Below, piece by piece: positions 47,690-60,436 of a stretch of 64,000 nucleotides of DNA. The translations under genes were made by a program, and so were the position numbers. The DNA comes from Scylla paramamosain (taxonomy: Eukaryota; Arthropoda; Malacostraca; Decapoda; Portunidae), in the NCBI RefSeq assembly GCF_035594125.1, contig NC_087172.1:21694430-21758429 (forward strand). The letters run 5' to 3'. The notes under the pieces were generated by a model, which saw only the letters and a list, made by a program, of their open reading frames with translations, ran no database searches and was not told the origin of the DNA. The first letter of the stretch is position 1, and every line of letters starts with the position of its first letter.

Positions 47690-48006
47690 ATCCCCTCTGT
47701 GATTTAAAACTATGCTCGTGGAACATCTCAGGCCTCAAAGATAAACTTCAAGAGCAGAATATACTGACGTTTATTCTTAAGTTTGATATTGTCTGGATTT
47801 TAGAATCAAAGATGTACTTTAACCTGAGCGTTCCAGGGTTTAGCATATACAAGAATGCATCAAGAGAGGGCCAACACAGAGGCGGAGTAGTGATGCTTGT
47901 GAAGAGCAAAATAATGGACAGTTTGATACAAGTGGACACAGAAGATGAAGGTCAGATTTGGGTGGTATTATCGTGTTTGCCGACGTTGAAGTTAGGCGGA
48001 ATATAA
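47690..48006 (+). pseudogene. LINE-H ORF2 N-terminus (endonuclease start)
   Basis: Open in one frame from before 47,701 to TAA at 48,004-48,006. Reads KLCSWNISGLKDKL (the Asn block of APE nucleases), IVWILESKM (the catalytic Glu block) and HRGGVVMLVKSKI. It is separated from the main ORF2 frame by a short insertion just downstream, so the endonuclease is split between two frames. Confidence 0.75.
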
Positions 48007-48070
48007 TTATATACCCCCGAGTGACTCACCCTATTACAGCCCAGCACAATATGGGGCCCTAGTCAGACAT

Positions 48071-50749
48071 ATGACTGATCGAGATAGAGTCATCGCCCTG
48101 GGTGACTTCAACGCACGTGTGGCAACACCACAACTCTCAGACAGAGATGGCAACTACTACCAATACAGAGGCGTGCAGGATAACGTGGTCAACGAGCACG
48201 GCAGAACTTTGTTGAATATCTGTAACAATAACGGGCTGGCCGTGGCAAACCACCTTCACCGCAACGGGAAATTATTAGGAGGCGACTTATCATTCAGAAG
48301 ACGCGAACGTTGGTTATCTGAAATTGACTTATGTGTGATTAAGAATGAATGTGTAGATATGATCACAAACCTCCACATGGATCAAACAGTACCGAGATCT
48401 GACCACGCCCCTCTCTGTGTCACCGTGACCATTGCTGCAAGACAGGCTGCGTCTTCTACCGAGCTGCTGCGCAGGGCATCAGCACTGGGGAAGCCACGGT
48501 GTGCAGAAAAGATACAGCCATCACTACCTAAGAGCATACAGTACAAGGATGTGGACCTAGGCGCACTGACAAGGGAATTACAAGTGACCCCAACTCCAGT
48601 ACTGACAGAAAACAGCGAGGTACATGAGGTGGAGGCAGCGGTAACCGAAAGTTGCCGCATCATCAGGGCGGCTGCTGCTGCTGCTGCTGTTCCCACCACC
48701 AGAGTGACGAACCGACAACAAGTTGCTGCGAACAACAACTGGGTCTCGATGGAGCCAAGATGGAAGAGAATATTGGAGACCAACGACACAAAAATGATAT
48801 GGAAATCTATCAACTGGAAAGAAAACGTTGATCAAAATAAAGGTGACAGACCTAACGATGCTCAATTTAAAGAACATTTTGAAAAACTATTGAATACTGA
48901 AAATGCACGAACAAGTTTCAGTTGTGATATTAGTACAGCACCTTATATACCCATATTAGATGATCCTTTCACGTATGAGGAATTGAGTCAGGTAAATTGT
49001 GATATAAATGTGAATAAGAGTTACTGTGGAATGTGTCCTGGTGTGTTCAGAATGTTACCAGCATCTTGGTTAATGTTCTTCTTGACAATATTTAATATTA
49101 TATTAATGAAAGTGTTGTACCCCCAAGTATGGTGTTATAGCAAACTAACAGTACTGTTTAAGTCAGGTAACAAGATGTTATGTGGAAATTATAGAGGTAT
49201 ATGTATCATGGACACACTAGCTAAGATTTTTGACACATTAATATTGAACAGACTTAAACTTTGGTTTAACATTGATAAATGTCAGGCAGGCGCTCAAAAA
49301 GGCAGAGGGTGCTTGGAACATGTGATATCCTTAAGATTACTATGTGATTATGCCAATTATAAGAAAAATAAATTGTATGTACTTTTCATTGACTTTAGTA
49401 AAGCTTATGACAGAGTGCCCAGAAATAAATTGGTTAAGAGATTAAAAGAATTAGGATGTGGTAAAGTAATGTTGTATATCATAAAAGCAATGTACACTTG
49501 CACGAAGAACATATTAAAATCTGCAATAATAGACACAACTGTAGGTGTCCGCCAAGGTGCACCAACAAGTAGTTTATTATTTGTAATATATATAGATAAA
49601 ATGGTACAAATGCTAAAAAGAGCTGTAGAAAGAGATGGCTTTCTCGGTAGTTTACATGTATTATTACTAATGGATGATGCTGTAGTACTTGCGACTTCCC
49701 GAAAAATGTGCTTAAAAAAACTAGCCTCTGTTTCAGAATTCTGTAAAGAAAGTGGAATGCTAATCAATGAGAAGAAAACCAAGTTCTTTGTGATCAACGG
49801 TGATGAGAATGATAGACAGAGTTTGAACAGTGGCGGGGTGCAGGTGCAATACTGTAACCAGTACCTGTACCTGGGCGCATGGTTCACCGACGCGGCCCAC
49901 ACGAACACTGTTACAGCACTGCACCACACCGAGTGTGAGGCCATAGTGAATAAGTTTGCCATATTTTGTGCCAGTAACACTCTAATGCCTTTTGTTTATA
50001 AAAAGAAAGTATTTGATGCTGCAGTAACAAGTGCCTTATTATATAGCTGTGAGTCATGGTTCAGTAATAATTTAAAAAGTGTAGAAAAACTGTATAATAA
50101 GCTGATAAAATGTTTAATGGGAGTGAGGAAAAATACTAGCGTAAATCTCTGCATGATAGAAGCTGGAATCAACCCGTTAAATAAGCTAGTGGCTGACAGA
50201 AGATACAAATTTATAACACTAGCTGATCAGATGGACAGAGACATTCCTTTTCACTACATATACAACTTATGTAGGGAAGAAAACACTCCAGGTTATCGGT
50301 TTTTGGAACAAGTAAGATCAAGAAACAGGAACCCTGATGAACTCCATCATGTTAAGCAAACTGTAAGAGAAAAAGCTCCAGGCGCTACAAAGCTAACAAC
50401 TTATATAACATATATGAATCCGTCATTAACGGTTCACCCGATCTACAGCACCACACAATATGTACCAGATTACAAACGTGAGGCCTTCACCAGACTACGT
50501 CTCATGTCACACAGTCTCCGAATTGAAGTGGGGCGGTGGAGTCGAACCCCGCGTGACCAGCGTGTGTGTCCCTGTGATGGCACACACATACAAACAGAGG
50601 AACATGCATTGCTACACTGTTCACTCAGTGCACAACACAGGAATGACCACCCACACATCACATATGACACCCTACAAGCAATGTTTACTGATAACACCCA
50701 TCTGGAGGAAGTTTGTGACTATGTATATGCAGTTCTGAAATTTTTATAA
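48071..50749 (+). CDS. LINE-H ORF2: endonuclease C-terminal part plus reverse transcriptase
   Basis: An 892-codon open frame, ATG 48,071 to TAA. It probably lacks ~110 N-terminal residues that lie in a neighbouring frame. Visible blocks: VIALGDFNARV (48,090) and RSDHAPLCV (48,392), endonuclease catalytic Asp/Asn and His; an Ala8 tract from a CTG repeat near 48,670. RT blocks: LFKSGNKMLCGNYRGICIMD (49,156), YVLFIDFSKAYDRVPR (49,376), TVGVRQGAPTSSLLFVIYID (49,540), LLLMDDAVVLATS (49,660). C-terminal domain with CPCDGTHIQTEEHALLHC (50,567), a Cys/His module. The catalytic box is L-M-D-D rather than the usual F/Y-A-D-D; both Asp are kept. It copies element RNA into target DNA. RT looks intact; the endonuclease is broken. 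Confidence 0.85.
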   Translation: MTDRDRVIALGDFNARVATPQLSDRDGNYYQYRGVQDNVVNEHGRTLLNICNNNGLAVANHLHRNGKLLGGDLSFRRRERWLSEIDLCVIKNECVDMITNLHMDQTVPRSDHAPLCVTVTIAARQAASSTELLRRASALGKPRCAEKIQPSLPKSIQYKDVDLGALTRELQVTPTPVLTENSEVHEVEAAVTESCRIIRAAAAAAAVPTTRVTNRQQVAANNNWVSMEPRWKRILETNDTKMIWKSINWKENVDQNKGDRPNDAQFKEHFEKLLNTENARTSFSCDISTAPYIPILDDPFTYEELSQVNCDINVNKSYCGMCPGVFRMLPASWLMFFLTIFNIILMKVLYPQVWCYSKLTVLFKSGNKMLCGNYRGICIMDTLAKIFDTLILNRLKLWFNIDKCQAGAQKGRGCLEHVISLRLLCDYANYKKNKLYVLFIDFSKAYDRVPRNKLVKRLKELGCGKVMLYIIKAMYTCTKNILKSAIIDTTVGVRQGAPTSSLLFVIYIDKMVQMLKRAVERDGFLGSLHVLLLMDDAVVLATSRKMCLKKLASVSEFCKESGMLINEKKTKFFVINGDENDRQSLNSGGVQVQYCNQYLYLGAWFTDAAHTNTVTALHHTECEAIVNKFAIFCASNTLMPFVYKKKVFDAAVTSALLYSCESWFSNNLKSVEKLYNKLIKCLMGVRKNTSVNLCMIEAGINPLNKLVADRRYKFITLADQMDRDIPFHYIYNLCREENTPGYRFLEQVRSRNRNPDELHHVKQTVREKAPGATKLTTYITYMNPSLTVHPIYSTTQYVPDYKREAFTRLRLMSHSLRIEVGRWSRTPRDQRVCPCDGTHIQTEEHALLHCSLSAQHRNDHPHITYDTLQAMFTDNTHLEEVCDYVYAVLKFL

Positions 50750-51078
50750 AAATTACTCTTAAAAGATAGGACAGACATCTGTTTAAGGTAAATACTGTTA
50801 ATGTATTTTACTTATATTCTCTAAGCTCTGGTAATTTTTGCATTTAAATGTACGTGTCATGTTTTATTTCGGTGAATTTCTTTTTTGTATTTTCTATGTA
50901 CTCAGTAGGAAAGTTCTTAAACTTAAGATAATTTGTTTAGTTATTAATACCTAGTAAGCGGCTCTCTACATAATGTGACTTATCAATTCATTTTGGACGA
51001 AGTAGAGATCAGAATAATATGTATCTTATCAATTTGTAATGGTACTTTGTCAATAAACTACTACTACTACCACTACTG

Positions 51079-51732
51079 TGTGCCGCGCGTGAGGGAGGAG
51101 AGGTGAGGAGGGTGGAAATTCTTGCAGCAGATGTAGGTGACGTGACGTGACGTGATACACTCTCACCGGACAGCAGGTGTGAGGGATTGCTTCCTTAGCT
51201 CACCTGCCTTCTCTGTTACTAGGTTATCTTGTTAATAATAAGTAAATCACTGTTGCATTTCCTTTACATGGCTTTATATTCATTTTTTTTTTTTTGTCAT
51301 GTATGAAATGTATCTTTGTTTATAGTATTACTCATAGAAAATTTACTATATGTATTATTCATAGAAAGCAAACCATGCTCTTGTTTTGAACCTTGAGATC
51401 TGCACGCTTATCAATTATGCCTAAAATAACAATAAACGCAAAAAACAATGCAAAAATTATGAGTTTTTTGACAGCTGAGAAACACTCAGCATAACGTTTA
51501 ACTTAACTTCCTATACAAAACTTTGTAAATGCTGAAGTTCATTTCTATGCAATATTTCATAGCTAATTGAGTTTTGCGTCTAATAATACACGTACGCTCC
51601 TGCTGAAGCAAAACCAAGTGGACTGAACTCGCAGAAAACTATGCGCCTCTTTTATCTTTAAATTTTTATCCTTTGTTTTACACACACGCAGGAGGAATCA
51701 GAATTTCACATGTTGGTTCATATAAGCATTGT
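51079..51732. other. No recognised feature
   Basis: Mixed sequence with a small gacgt repeat (gacgtgacgtgacgtg, ~51,138) and no ORF similarity. AT-rich from 51,230. Confidence 0.5.
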
Positions 51733-51790
51733 TGGGGCCGTCGTGGTGGAGTGGTGACACAAGTTTTGTTACCACTGTGCTCTCACTGTT
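51733..51790 (+). repeat. tRNA-like segment (possible SINE head)
   Basis: ggggccgtcgtggtggagtg followed by gtgacac matches the start and A box of tRNA-Ser-like genes and tRNA-derived SINEs (TGGNNNAGTGG). The rest of the cloverleaf and a B box are not recognisable, so this is not a functional tRNA. Confidence 0.3.
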
Positions 51791-52097
51791 AGATCTGGCT
51801 GGGCTGGGCGGGGCTGGGTTAGGTTGGGTTGGTCAGGGCAGGACTTAGCTGTCCAGGGTTTGGCTGTGCTTGGCTATGCTAGACTGGACTAGGGTAGGGT
51901 GGTGACAGTTGGTCTTATTTGTTCTGGCCTTGGCTGGTCTGAGCTAGGCTGGGATGGGATGGGCTAGGGTGTCCTGGGTTACGCTGGACTGGCCTGGGCT
52001 GAACTGGGCTGTGCTGGGTTAGGCTGACCCAGACTGGGATTAGCTGGTCTTGGCTGGACTGGGCTGAGTGGGCTGGGCTAGGCTGAGCTGGGCCGCT
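51786..52097. repeat. Degenerate pentanucleotide array (ggctg/gggct type)
   Basis: About 310 bp dominated by 5-bp units such as ggctg, with variants ggttg, gactg, gatgg, and a ggttaggttgggttgg stretch near 51,817. The last unit is followed by unique sequence at 52,098. Confidence 0.85.
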
Positions 52098-52477
52098 CAA
52101 ATATGCCCACCCGAACATAACCTTGCTTCACTCACAACAATAGAGCCATTGCAACATGCTCTAAAAAGAACTCTTTCTGTATTATACAGTGTTTCACCTC
52201 TGCACACGCACTCTGCTGTACTTGGCTGACGAGCAAAATCCATCAAAAATTGCCGTCAGAAACAAAAGACAGTCGGATGACAAGACGTTATCTTTTGAAA
52301 ACCAAAAGAATTTAAATAAAAATATCATATCAAAAGTGCAGTAAAACGTTATAGACAATGATTTTTTATCCTACAAATGTACCAGTAAAGTCATAAGAAA
52401 AATATACTAATGTTCTATTCACCGAAGTGACGAGTCTGATGCATGCCAAACTAACTGTTGTGACCCCCCCAAAAAAA
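52098..52477. other. No recognised feature
   Basis: Unique-looking AT-rich sequence without ORFs of note. Confidence 0.5.
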
Positions 52478-52510
52478 AATCATCATTCATTCATTCATTC
52501 ATTCATTCAT
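52478..52510. repeat. (ATTC)n microsatellite
   Basis: Eight attc units. Confidence 0.95.
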
Positions 52511-52619
52511 TAAAAATCATATATTTTTGGTCTGATAGTGCGATGGTCGTAGGTCAAAAATTTGGTTCGTCGTATGCCGAGTACCCCAGTGTACTTCACT
52601 CAGAATTTTCATAATGACA

Positions 52620-52880
52620 AAGCGTAAGTATATTTGTTTTATTAAAGGACTGCCATGTATATCTAGGTCTTGCAGCTTACCTTATGTTTGTTTTCTTTTC
52701 TCTCCCTCTTCCTTTCTTATTAAAGCAACGGCCTGTCTCGGCAGATGTTGTCAGGTCTGGTAGCCCTGTGATGACTCGAGGTCAGTAGAAGAACAGAGAA
52801 TCAGTAGGTCTATTAAGAGCATTTGATGGAGAATTAGTTTGACCTAGGGAAGGGATGGAAAAAAAATAAATAAGCGACTG
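52620..52880 (+). pseudogene. LINE-B-like (CR1) 3' UTR and linker scraps
   Basis: 52,640-52,700 resembles the LINE-B 3' end (ggactgccatgtat... cttgcagcttac). 52,785-52,855 resembles the linker encoding RINRSIKxxDGELV (agaatcagtaggtctattaa). Both are highly decayed. Confidence 0.45.
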
Positions 52881-52889
52881 TTTTTTTTT

Positions 52890-53409
<520 letters not shown>

Positions 53410-53551
53410 ATTTTTTTTATTTATACATAATACATTACTTGTTATAGAGTTCAATGTAATGCATCTTACTTACAATTACAATGTTTTACGGGCTAAAGGA
53501 AACATGATTAGTGTGTCCTATCTTAAAGCCCAACTCTGATGTCTGGTGTTC

Positions 53552-56383
53552 TTATGACGGCAGCCACGCGTTCACCAGCTCCTTGAAGCTCTGTGCCGTC
53601 ATGTTGTCCAGGCGTGGTTGTGAAGCAAGCAGTCCATTCCACCAGGTTACATAAGTGTTAATGAATTGCCTCTGGTGGTGCCACGTTCTGCAGCGGGGCT
53701 GTAAAAGTTCGGCGGGAGCTCGGGAGACTGATCTTGTGTCCACCTGTGCCTGCCGAAGGGGCTGCCTGAGAGGCTGAAGGTGATGGACCCGCTGCTGATG
53801 TATCTTGAACATCACCGTGAGGCCCGCCACATCGCGGCGGTGCTGAAGACTGCAGAGTCCTGGATGTTGTTGCGCGCTTCTGCTTTCCCTGATCAACCTC
53901 TCTGCACGGCCCTGGACCTTGTCGAGGAGGGCGAGGTGTTTGCGTGCCGCGCCGCCCCACGCGAGGCATGCGTACTCCAGGGACGAGCGAACCTGCGCCT
54001 TATAAAGAGTCTGAAGCCCCTCGCCGTCAAGCAGCCATGACATCCTTCTCAGGGATGCCAGCTTGCCTGATGCCTCTCTGGCGAGTCGCTCGATATGGGA
54101 TTTGAAGGTCAGCCTCCTGCCGTAGGTAACCCCCAAAATTTCCACTTCCTCCTGGGACGCCAGTGCCTTTCCTTCGAAGACCAGGGATAGAGGCTCCCCT
54201 GACCTGGAGACAGTAAGCAGCTGAGCCTTGTTAGGGGCAAATTTCACCTGCCACTTATTGCCCCAGGCTACGATGCGGTTCAGAGTGTCGTTGAGTTCAG
54301 CTGTGGAGCGAGCCTCTTCCCCTGCCTCGTAGCTGTGCGTCAGGGTGATGTCGTCTGCATAGGCCTGTGCACTGGGTATTAAATTTAATAGTTCATTTAT
54401 ATATATGTTCCATAACAGAGGGCCTAAGCAGCTTCCCTGGGGAACACCTGCTTTGATTGGGTGTACTTCCGACTCTCTGAGCACAACTTTCAGATGTCTC
54501 TCCCTCAGGTAGTCGGTGAAGAGCTGGAGAAGAGGCCCCTCGACACCTGCAGCACGAAGTCTTTCGATGAGAGCTTCATGCCACACCTTGTCAAAAGCTC
54601 CCTCGATGTCGAGTGCCACAGCGACAGTGGCCCTTCCTTTGTCCAGGGCCGCACTCCACTTCGCGGTTAGCAGCAGGTGCAGGTCAGCGGCCGATCTGCC
54701 TTGTCGGAACCCGTACTGTCTGGTGCACAGCAAGTGATGGCGCTCAAGGTGCTCCGCCATTCTCGTAGCCACGATGCTTTCCAGCACCTTACTGAGCACG
54801 GGCAGCAGAGACACAGGGCGGTAGTTTTTCACCTCACTTTTAGAATTTTTCTTATGGATCGGAACAACCTTGCTGATTTTCCAGGCTTTGGGCCATCTGC
54901 CGCTCCGTAGACAGTGGTTGAAGAGAGAGGTCAGTGGGCGCGCCAGCTCCCCGGCACACTGACGGAGCAGGCGGGGACTGATGTGGTCCGGCCCCACTGC
55001 CTTACTCTCATCCAATGAGTAGAGCAATTTTTTCACTTCACTCTCACTTGTCATCACTGCCAGTAACTTATTTTTTGTCACTGCAGGCAGAGTTGGAGGT
55101 GCTCTGCCCGGATCAGAGATGTTCATTTTCTCTGAGAAGTGTCTGGCCAGGAGGTTCGCCTTATCTCGGGCGGTGTGAGCCACGCTGCCATCCTTCCTAC
55201 GGAGGGGGGGGACGGTGCTTTCCCGCGATGCACCCTGCTGCTCCTTAACCAGGTTCCACCAGCGTTTAGTTCCGACTTGGCCACCTCTCAGTTTCGTCTT
55301 CAGTGTATTTCTCCATTGTTCGGCGGCCCACTCCTGGGTGTTCCTCATGTGCTGAGCTGCCTCCCTGTGTCTCTGCCGATTCCTGGCCGTGGGATGCCTC
55401 TTAAAAGCACGCCAGGCATGGTATTTTTCATCAGAGGCGGCTCGGCACTCCGGGCCAAACCATGGTTGGTCTGACGCCTTACTTTTATGTGTGGAGTGGG
55501 GAACCCAGCTGTTCTGTAGGTCGCATAGCAGCTCCGTGAGTCTGTCCACGCTCGCGTCCGTGTCGCCTCGCAGCACGTACTCCCAGTCCATGCTTCGTAA
55601 GGCGGCACGCATGGCTTCCCAGTTTGCCGCTTCCCACTTCCAAAGCGTACGGGTGTGGCTGTCTTCAGGTGGCTTCCTAAAGCTGATTTTTGTGAGTACC
55701 GCCACGTGGTCGGAGGTGCCCACAAAGTCAAGAGGCGAGCACTGAATACTTAGAGAAGGGAGGTCAGTCACCACTGGGTCAATTGACGAGCCGGAGCTGT
55801 GGGTAGGAAATGTGACATAATTTTTTAGGTCGTGCACAACCAGCAGCGTGCTGAAGGCGTCCCTTACTATTTTCTGGTTCAGGTCGCCGATTATTACCAC
55901 ATTTTCGCACTGGTTTGCCATCATCACATTGTCGATGTTGTCAGTTAGGTAATTTAAAAGCACTGCACCCTGCGAGGGGGGACGATAACATCCAATACAC
56001 AACAGGCCTTTTCCATGAGTGTCAGTCACCTTGAGCATTAACAACTCAAGTTCCCTGGGGGCAGGCACGGGAGGCTCGACCACTCGGACGCTAAGTGACT
56101 CCTTATAACAGAAGGCCATGCCCCCGCCATGGGTGGTTCGGTCCTTTCTTAACCAGGCAGAATATCCCTTCAACCGGGCATAATTCGCTGGCACTCTGTT
56201 GTCTAGAAATGTCTCGCATACGAACACTATATCGGCACTGTTGTTTCTAATTATCATGTGAGTGAGCTCTCCAATATTAGTGTGGAAACCCCTCAAGTTC
56301 GCTGACACGATTCTCACCTCACTGTTCGTCGCGTTACAGCATCGCTGCCTGGGGCTGTGACGGGGCTCCATATCGCGTGACAT
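53552..56383 (-). CDS. LINE-I ORF2: APE endonuclease-reverse transcriptase, intact
   Basis: 943 codons from ATG 56,383 (MSRDMEPRHSP) to TGA/TAA-type stop at 53,552; the frame is open further upstream to 56,497 without an ATG. Endonuclease blocks: VRIVSANLRGFHTN, IVFVCETFLDN, IGCYRPPSQ, VIIGDLNQK, FVGTSDHVAVL. RT blocks: ESKAVGPDHISPRLL, EVKNYRPVSLLPVLSKVLES, QYGFRQGRSAADLHLLLTAK, TVAVALDIEGAFDKVWHEAL, IKAGVPQGSCLGPLLWNIYI, AQAYADDITLTHS (catalytic Asp pair), then WQVKFAPNKAQLLTVSRSGE. C-terminal domain: SLEYACLAWGGAARKHLALL, TWWNGLL. Length and order match Jockey-group ORF2 (about 900 residues). All catalytic residues I can recognise are present, so the enzyme may be functional, while the element lacks most of ORF1. 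Confidence 0.92.
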   Translation of the reverse strand: MSRDMEPRHSPRQRCCNATNSEVRIVSANLRGFHTNIGELTHMIIRNNSADIVFVCETFLDNRVPANYARLKGYSAWLRKDRTTHGGGMAFCYKESLSVRVVEPPVPAPRELELLMLKVTDTHGKGLLCIGCYRPPSQGAVLLNYLTDNIDNVMMANQCENVVIIGDLNQKIVRDAFSTLLVVHDLKNYVTFPTHSSGSSIDPVVTDLPSLSIQCSPLDFVGTSDHVAVLTKISFRKPPEDSHTRTLWKWEAANWEAMRAALRSMDWEYVLRGDTDASVDRLTELLCDLQNSWVPHSTHKSKASDQPWFGPECRAASDEKYHAWRAFKRHPTARNRQRHREAAQHMRNTQEWAAEQWRNTLKTKLRGGQVGTKRWWNLVKEQQGASRESTVPPLRRKDGSVAHTARDKANLLARHFSEKMNISDPGRAPPTLPAVTKNKLLAVMTSESEVKKLLYSLDESKAVGPDHISPRLLRQCAGELARPLTSLFNHCLRSGRWPKAWKISKVVPIHKKNSKSEVKNYRPVSLLPVLSKVLESIVATRMAEHLERHHLLCTRQYGFRQGRSAADLHLLLTAKWSAALDKGRATVAVALDIEGAFDKVWHEALIERLRAAGVEGPLLQLFTDYLRERHLKVVLRESEVHPIKAGVPQGSCLGPLLWNIYINELLNLIPSAQAYADDITLTHSYEAGEEARSTAELNDTLNRIVAWGNKWQVKFAPNKAQLLTVSRSGEPLSLVFEGKALASQEEVEILGVTYGRRLTFKSHIERLAREASGKLASLRRMSWLLDGEGLQTLYKAQVRSSLEYACLAWGGAARKHLALLDKVQGRAERLIRESRSAQQHPGLCSLQHRRDVAGLTVMFKIHQQRVHHLQPLRQPLRQAQVDTRSVSRAPAELLQPRCRTWHHQRQFINTYVTWWNGLLASQPRLDNMTAQSFKELVNAWLPS

Positions 56384-56653
56384 GACCTTGTAAGGTGCCA
56401 GGCCAGAGGGATTGGGGTTGTGGGTTCCCGTAGTTGGCAACCACTGGAGTCCCACCTGACCCCAGGTGGGTGGTGGGATGGTGCAGCTGCCAGACAACGC
56501 CTCTTAGGGCGAGTAGCGTCTCCTGGCTGCTCTGCCTCACCGCTTGTACAAGCTCCTGCTGCCTCTGGTCTGCAATCTTGATCCTGCAGTTTTGGGAGGA
56601 GTGGTAGCGCCCCTGACAATAGGTACAGAGCTGGACTTGACACTGATCCTGTG

Positions 56654-56654
<1 letters not shown>
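56334..56654 (-). pseudogene. LINE-I ORF1 C-terminus with CCHC zinc knuckle
   Basis: 5'-truncated by the (CT)n at 56,655. Contains a perfect C-x2-C-x4-H-x4-C knuckle, CTYCQGRYHSSQNC, encoded by 56,586-56,627. A Gln-rich helix (KIADQRQQELVQAVRQSSQE) and a weakly conserved tail follow, ending with a stop at 56,334. It overlaps the start of ORF2 by about 50 nt in another frame, the usual arrangement for Jockey-like elements. Its role is RNA binding in the RNP. Confidence 0.75.

Positions 56655-56736
<82 letters not shown>
56655..56736. repeat. (CT)n microsatellite at the 5' edge of LINE-I
   Basis: 82 bp of CT, the same dinucleotide as on the other side of the element. Confidence 0.98.
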
Positions 56737-57889
<1,153 letters not shown>

Positions 57890-57999
57890 GGCTACACGCT
57901 ATATATTATAGTCTTTTGTGACATCAGGCAATAGAAATTAGGGAATCCCGCCTAAATTTTAGTTAGAGGCACCACAAGAAATCACTGTGCTGATCATTC

Positions 58000-58536
<537 letters not shown>

Positions 58537-58700
58537 ATACTTGGAAGACATGTTTGTAGCTAAAACACTGATATGTTACCGATGTTACAGTCCATATTCT
58601 GAAACGCCTTGCTCTCTCACCACGGCTATTTTCAAAGTTCTCATAGAGTGCTTTTCCTGTTAATAATGTAGAATTGTTTTTTTTTCAATCTGTCACTGGA

Positions 58701-59008
<308 letters not shown>

Positions 59009-60078
59009 GCCATTAGTTTAGGAGATGTGAACCAATTGTCATGGTATAACAAATGGTTTGCATTTACTGGGATTGTGCGCGCCAACTGCAGAACTATATT
59101 GGATGATGGACCCAGATCCGGTTCACCTTGGACTGGCTTTAGGGGCCCATCATAAACATGGAAGTCATTCAAGATCCCAGAGGTATCACACAAAGCAAAT
59201 ACCTTGAAACCCCATTTGTGTGGTTTGGATGGGATGTACTGCTTTAGGTAAGAATTTCCTTTGAAGGGAACAATCATTTCATCAATGCAGCACATTTGTT
59301 GCACTGGGATGCTGCGAAATTTTGATTGCAAATGGTCAAGTAGTGGGCGAACCTTGAAAAGCCTGTCAGCATTGGGACCAGTCCTGTCAGGTGCCTGAGT
59401 GTTGTCATTGAAATGTAGAGAGCTTTTTATTTCTTCCCATCGCCTTCTACTGAAAACTTTGGATACGGAATCGAATTCCAGCACCCCACTCCAATAAAGC
59501 CTAGTGTTAGATATTTTGAACAAGGACATAAGAAAGACAGTCCCTAGAAATTGTTCCAACTCATCTTTATCCAGCTTCAGAGGCTTGTTTACATTTTGTT
59601 GTGTTGCATACAAATTGCTTTGTGTCACAATGAACTTTAAACCTGCCTCCATAGAACTGTGACGTGTCCATATCTGAGGAAACAGAATGACCCACTGGTA
59701 CATTTTTGAACCATTTAAAAACACCTTTTTACATTACAGTAATATAATCCAAAGTCAGGCCAACATTATAAACACATTCTACTGAATATATGGGATATAT
59801 CATAATTTTTGTAGTGACCTGGCTTACCTATGAGTCGTCCAAAAAAATCATTGAAAACGGAGGATCAGTCACTACGTCCTCCCCTTCTGGTGGTCACGAG
59901 TCAACTGCTGTTACACAGAAACAAGAGCTTTTTTTCCACATATCGTGTGAGTGATGTTTTCTGATATGGTGCAAAAATGTACCACCGGACGGACACGCCT
60001 CTACAAGGGAATTTCATCCAAGGAAAAGCACGCTTTTGAAGTGGTTCATAATTGTACCAATGGTCCTTATAGGGTTAA
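59009..60078 (-). pseudogene. piggyBac-type transposase, 3'-truncated
   Basis: A DDE transposon remnant of the piggyBac superfamily (cut-and-paste at TTAA). The 241-codon minus-strand frame 59,724-59,009 has the catalytic block CCIDEMIVPFKG (Asp148 of the frame), YIPSKPHKWGFKVFALCD, FHVYDGPL, GPSSNIVLQL and the second catalytic block [13 protein letters not shown] (Asp229). It then breaks, losing the third Asp and the Cys-rich end. The 5' terminus (minus sense) reads ttaaccctataaggacc at 60,078, with TTAA at 60,075-60,078 as the expected target site; the other end is deleted. A possible intron, gtaag at 59,827 to ctcag at 59,674, lies ahead of the main exon but is unproven. Confidence 0.88.
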
Positions 60079-60272
<194 letters not shown>

Positions 60273-60436
60273 AGTTCCATTGACAGATTGAAAAAAAAAA
60301 AAATTCTACATTATTAACAGGAAAAGCACTCTATGAGAACTTTGAAAATAGCCGTGGTGAGAGAGCAAGGCGTTTCAGAATATGGGCTGTAACATCGTTA
60401 TCAGTGTTTTAGCTACAAACATGTCTTCCAAGTATT

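Larger units (their letters stand above)
47400..51078 (+). mobile_element. LINE-H, 5'-truncated but otherwise nearly intact
   Basis: A plus-strand non-LTR element starting within ORF1 (47,423-47,683 is its end). ORF2 starts around 47,690 in another frame, and there is a 3' UTR of ~300 bp. AATAAA lies at 51,052-51,057 and a ctactactaccactactg tail ends it. ORF2 is broken once, by about four extra bases in the atataattatata stretch near 48,000-48,013. The clade is not determined (RTE/Vingi-like by the RQGAPTS and MDD blocks). Confidence 0.82.

Noticed and set aside
48382..48813. 143-codon minus-strand frame opposite LINE-H ORF2
   Set aside because: Shadow of a strongly coding plus-strand RT frame.
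53658..55745. Several 60-130 codon plus-strand frames opposite LINE-I ORF2
   Set aside because: All lie antisense to the intact endonuclease-RT frame and carry no recognisable motif.
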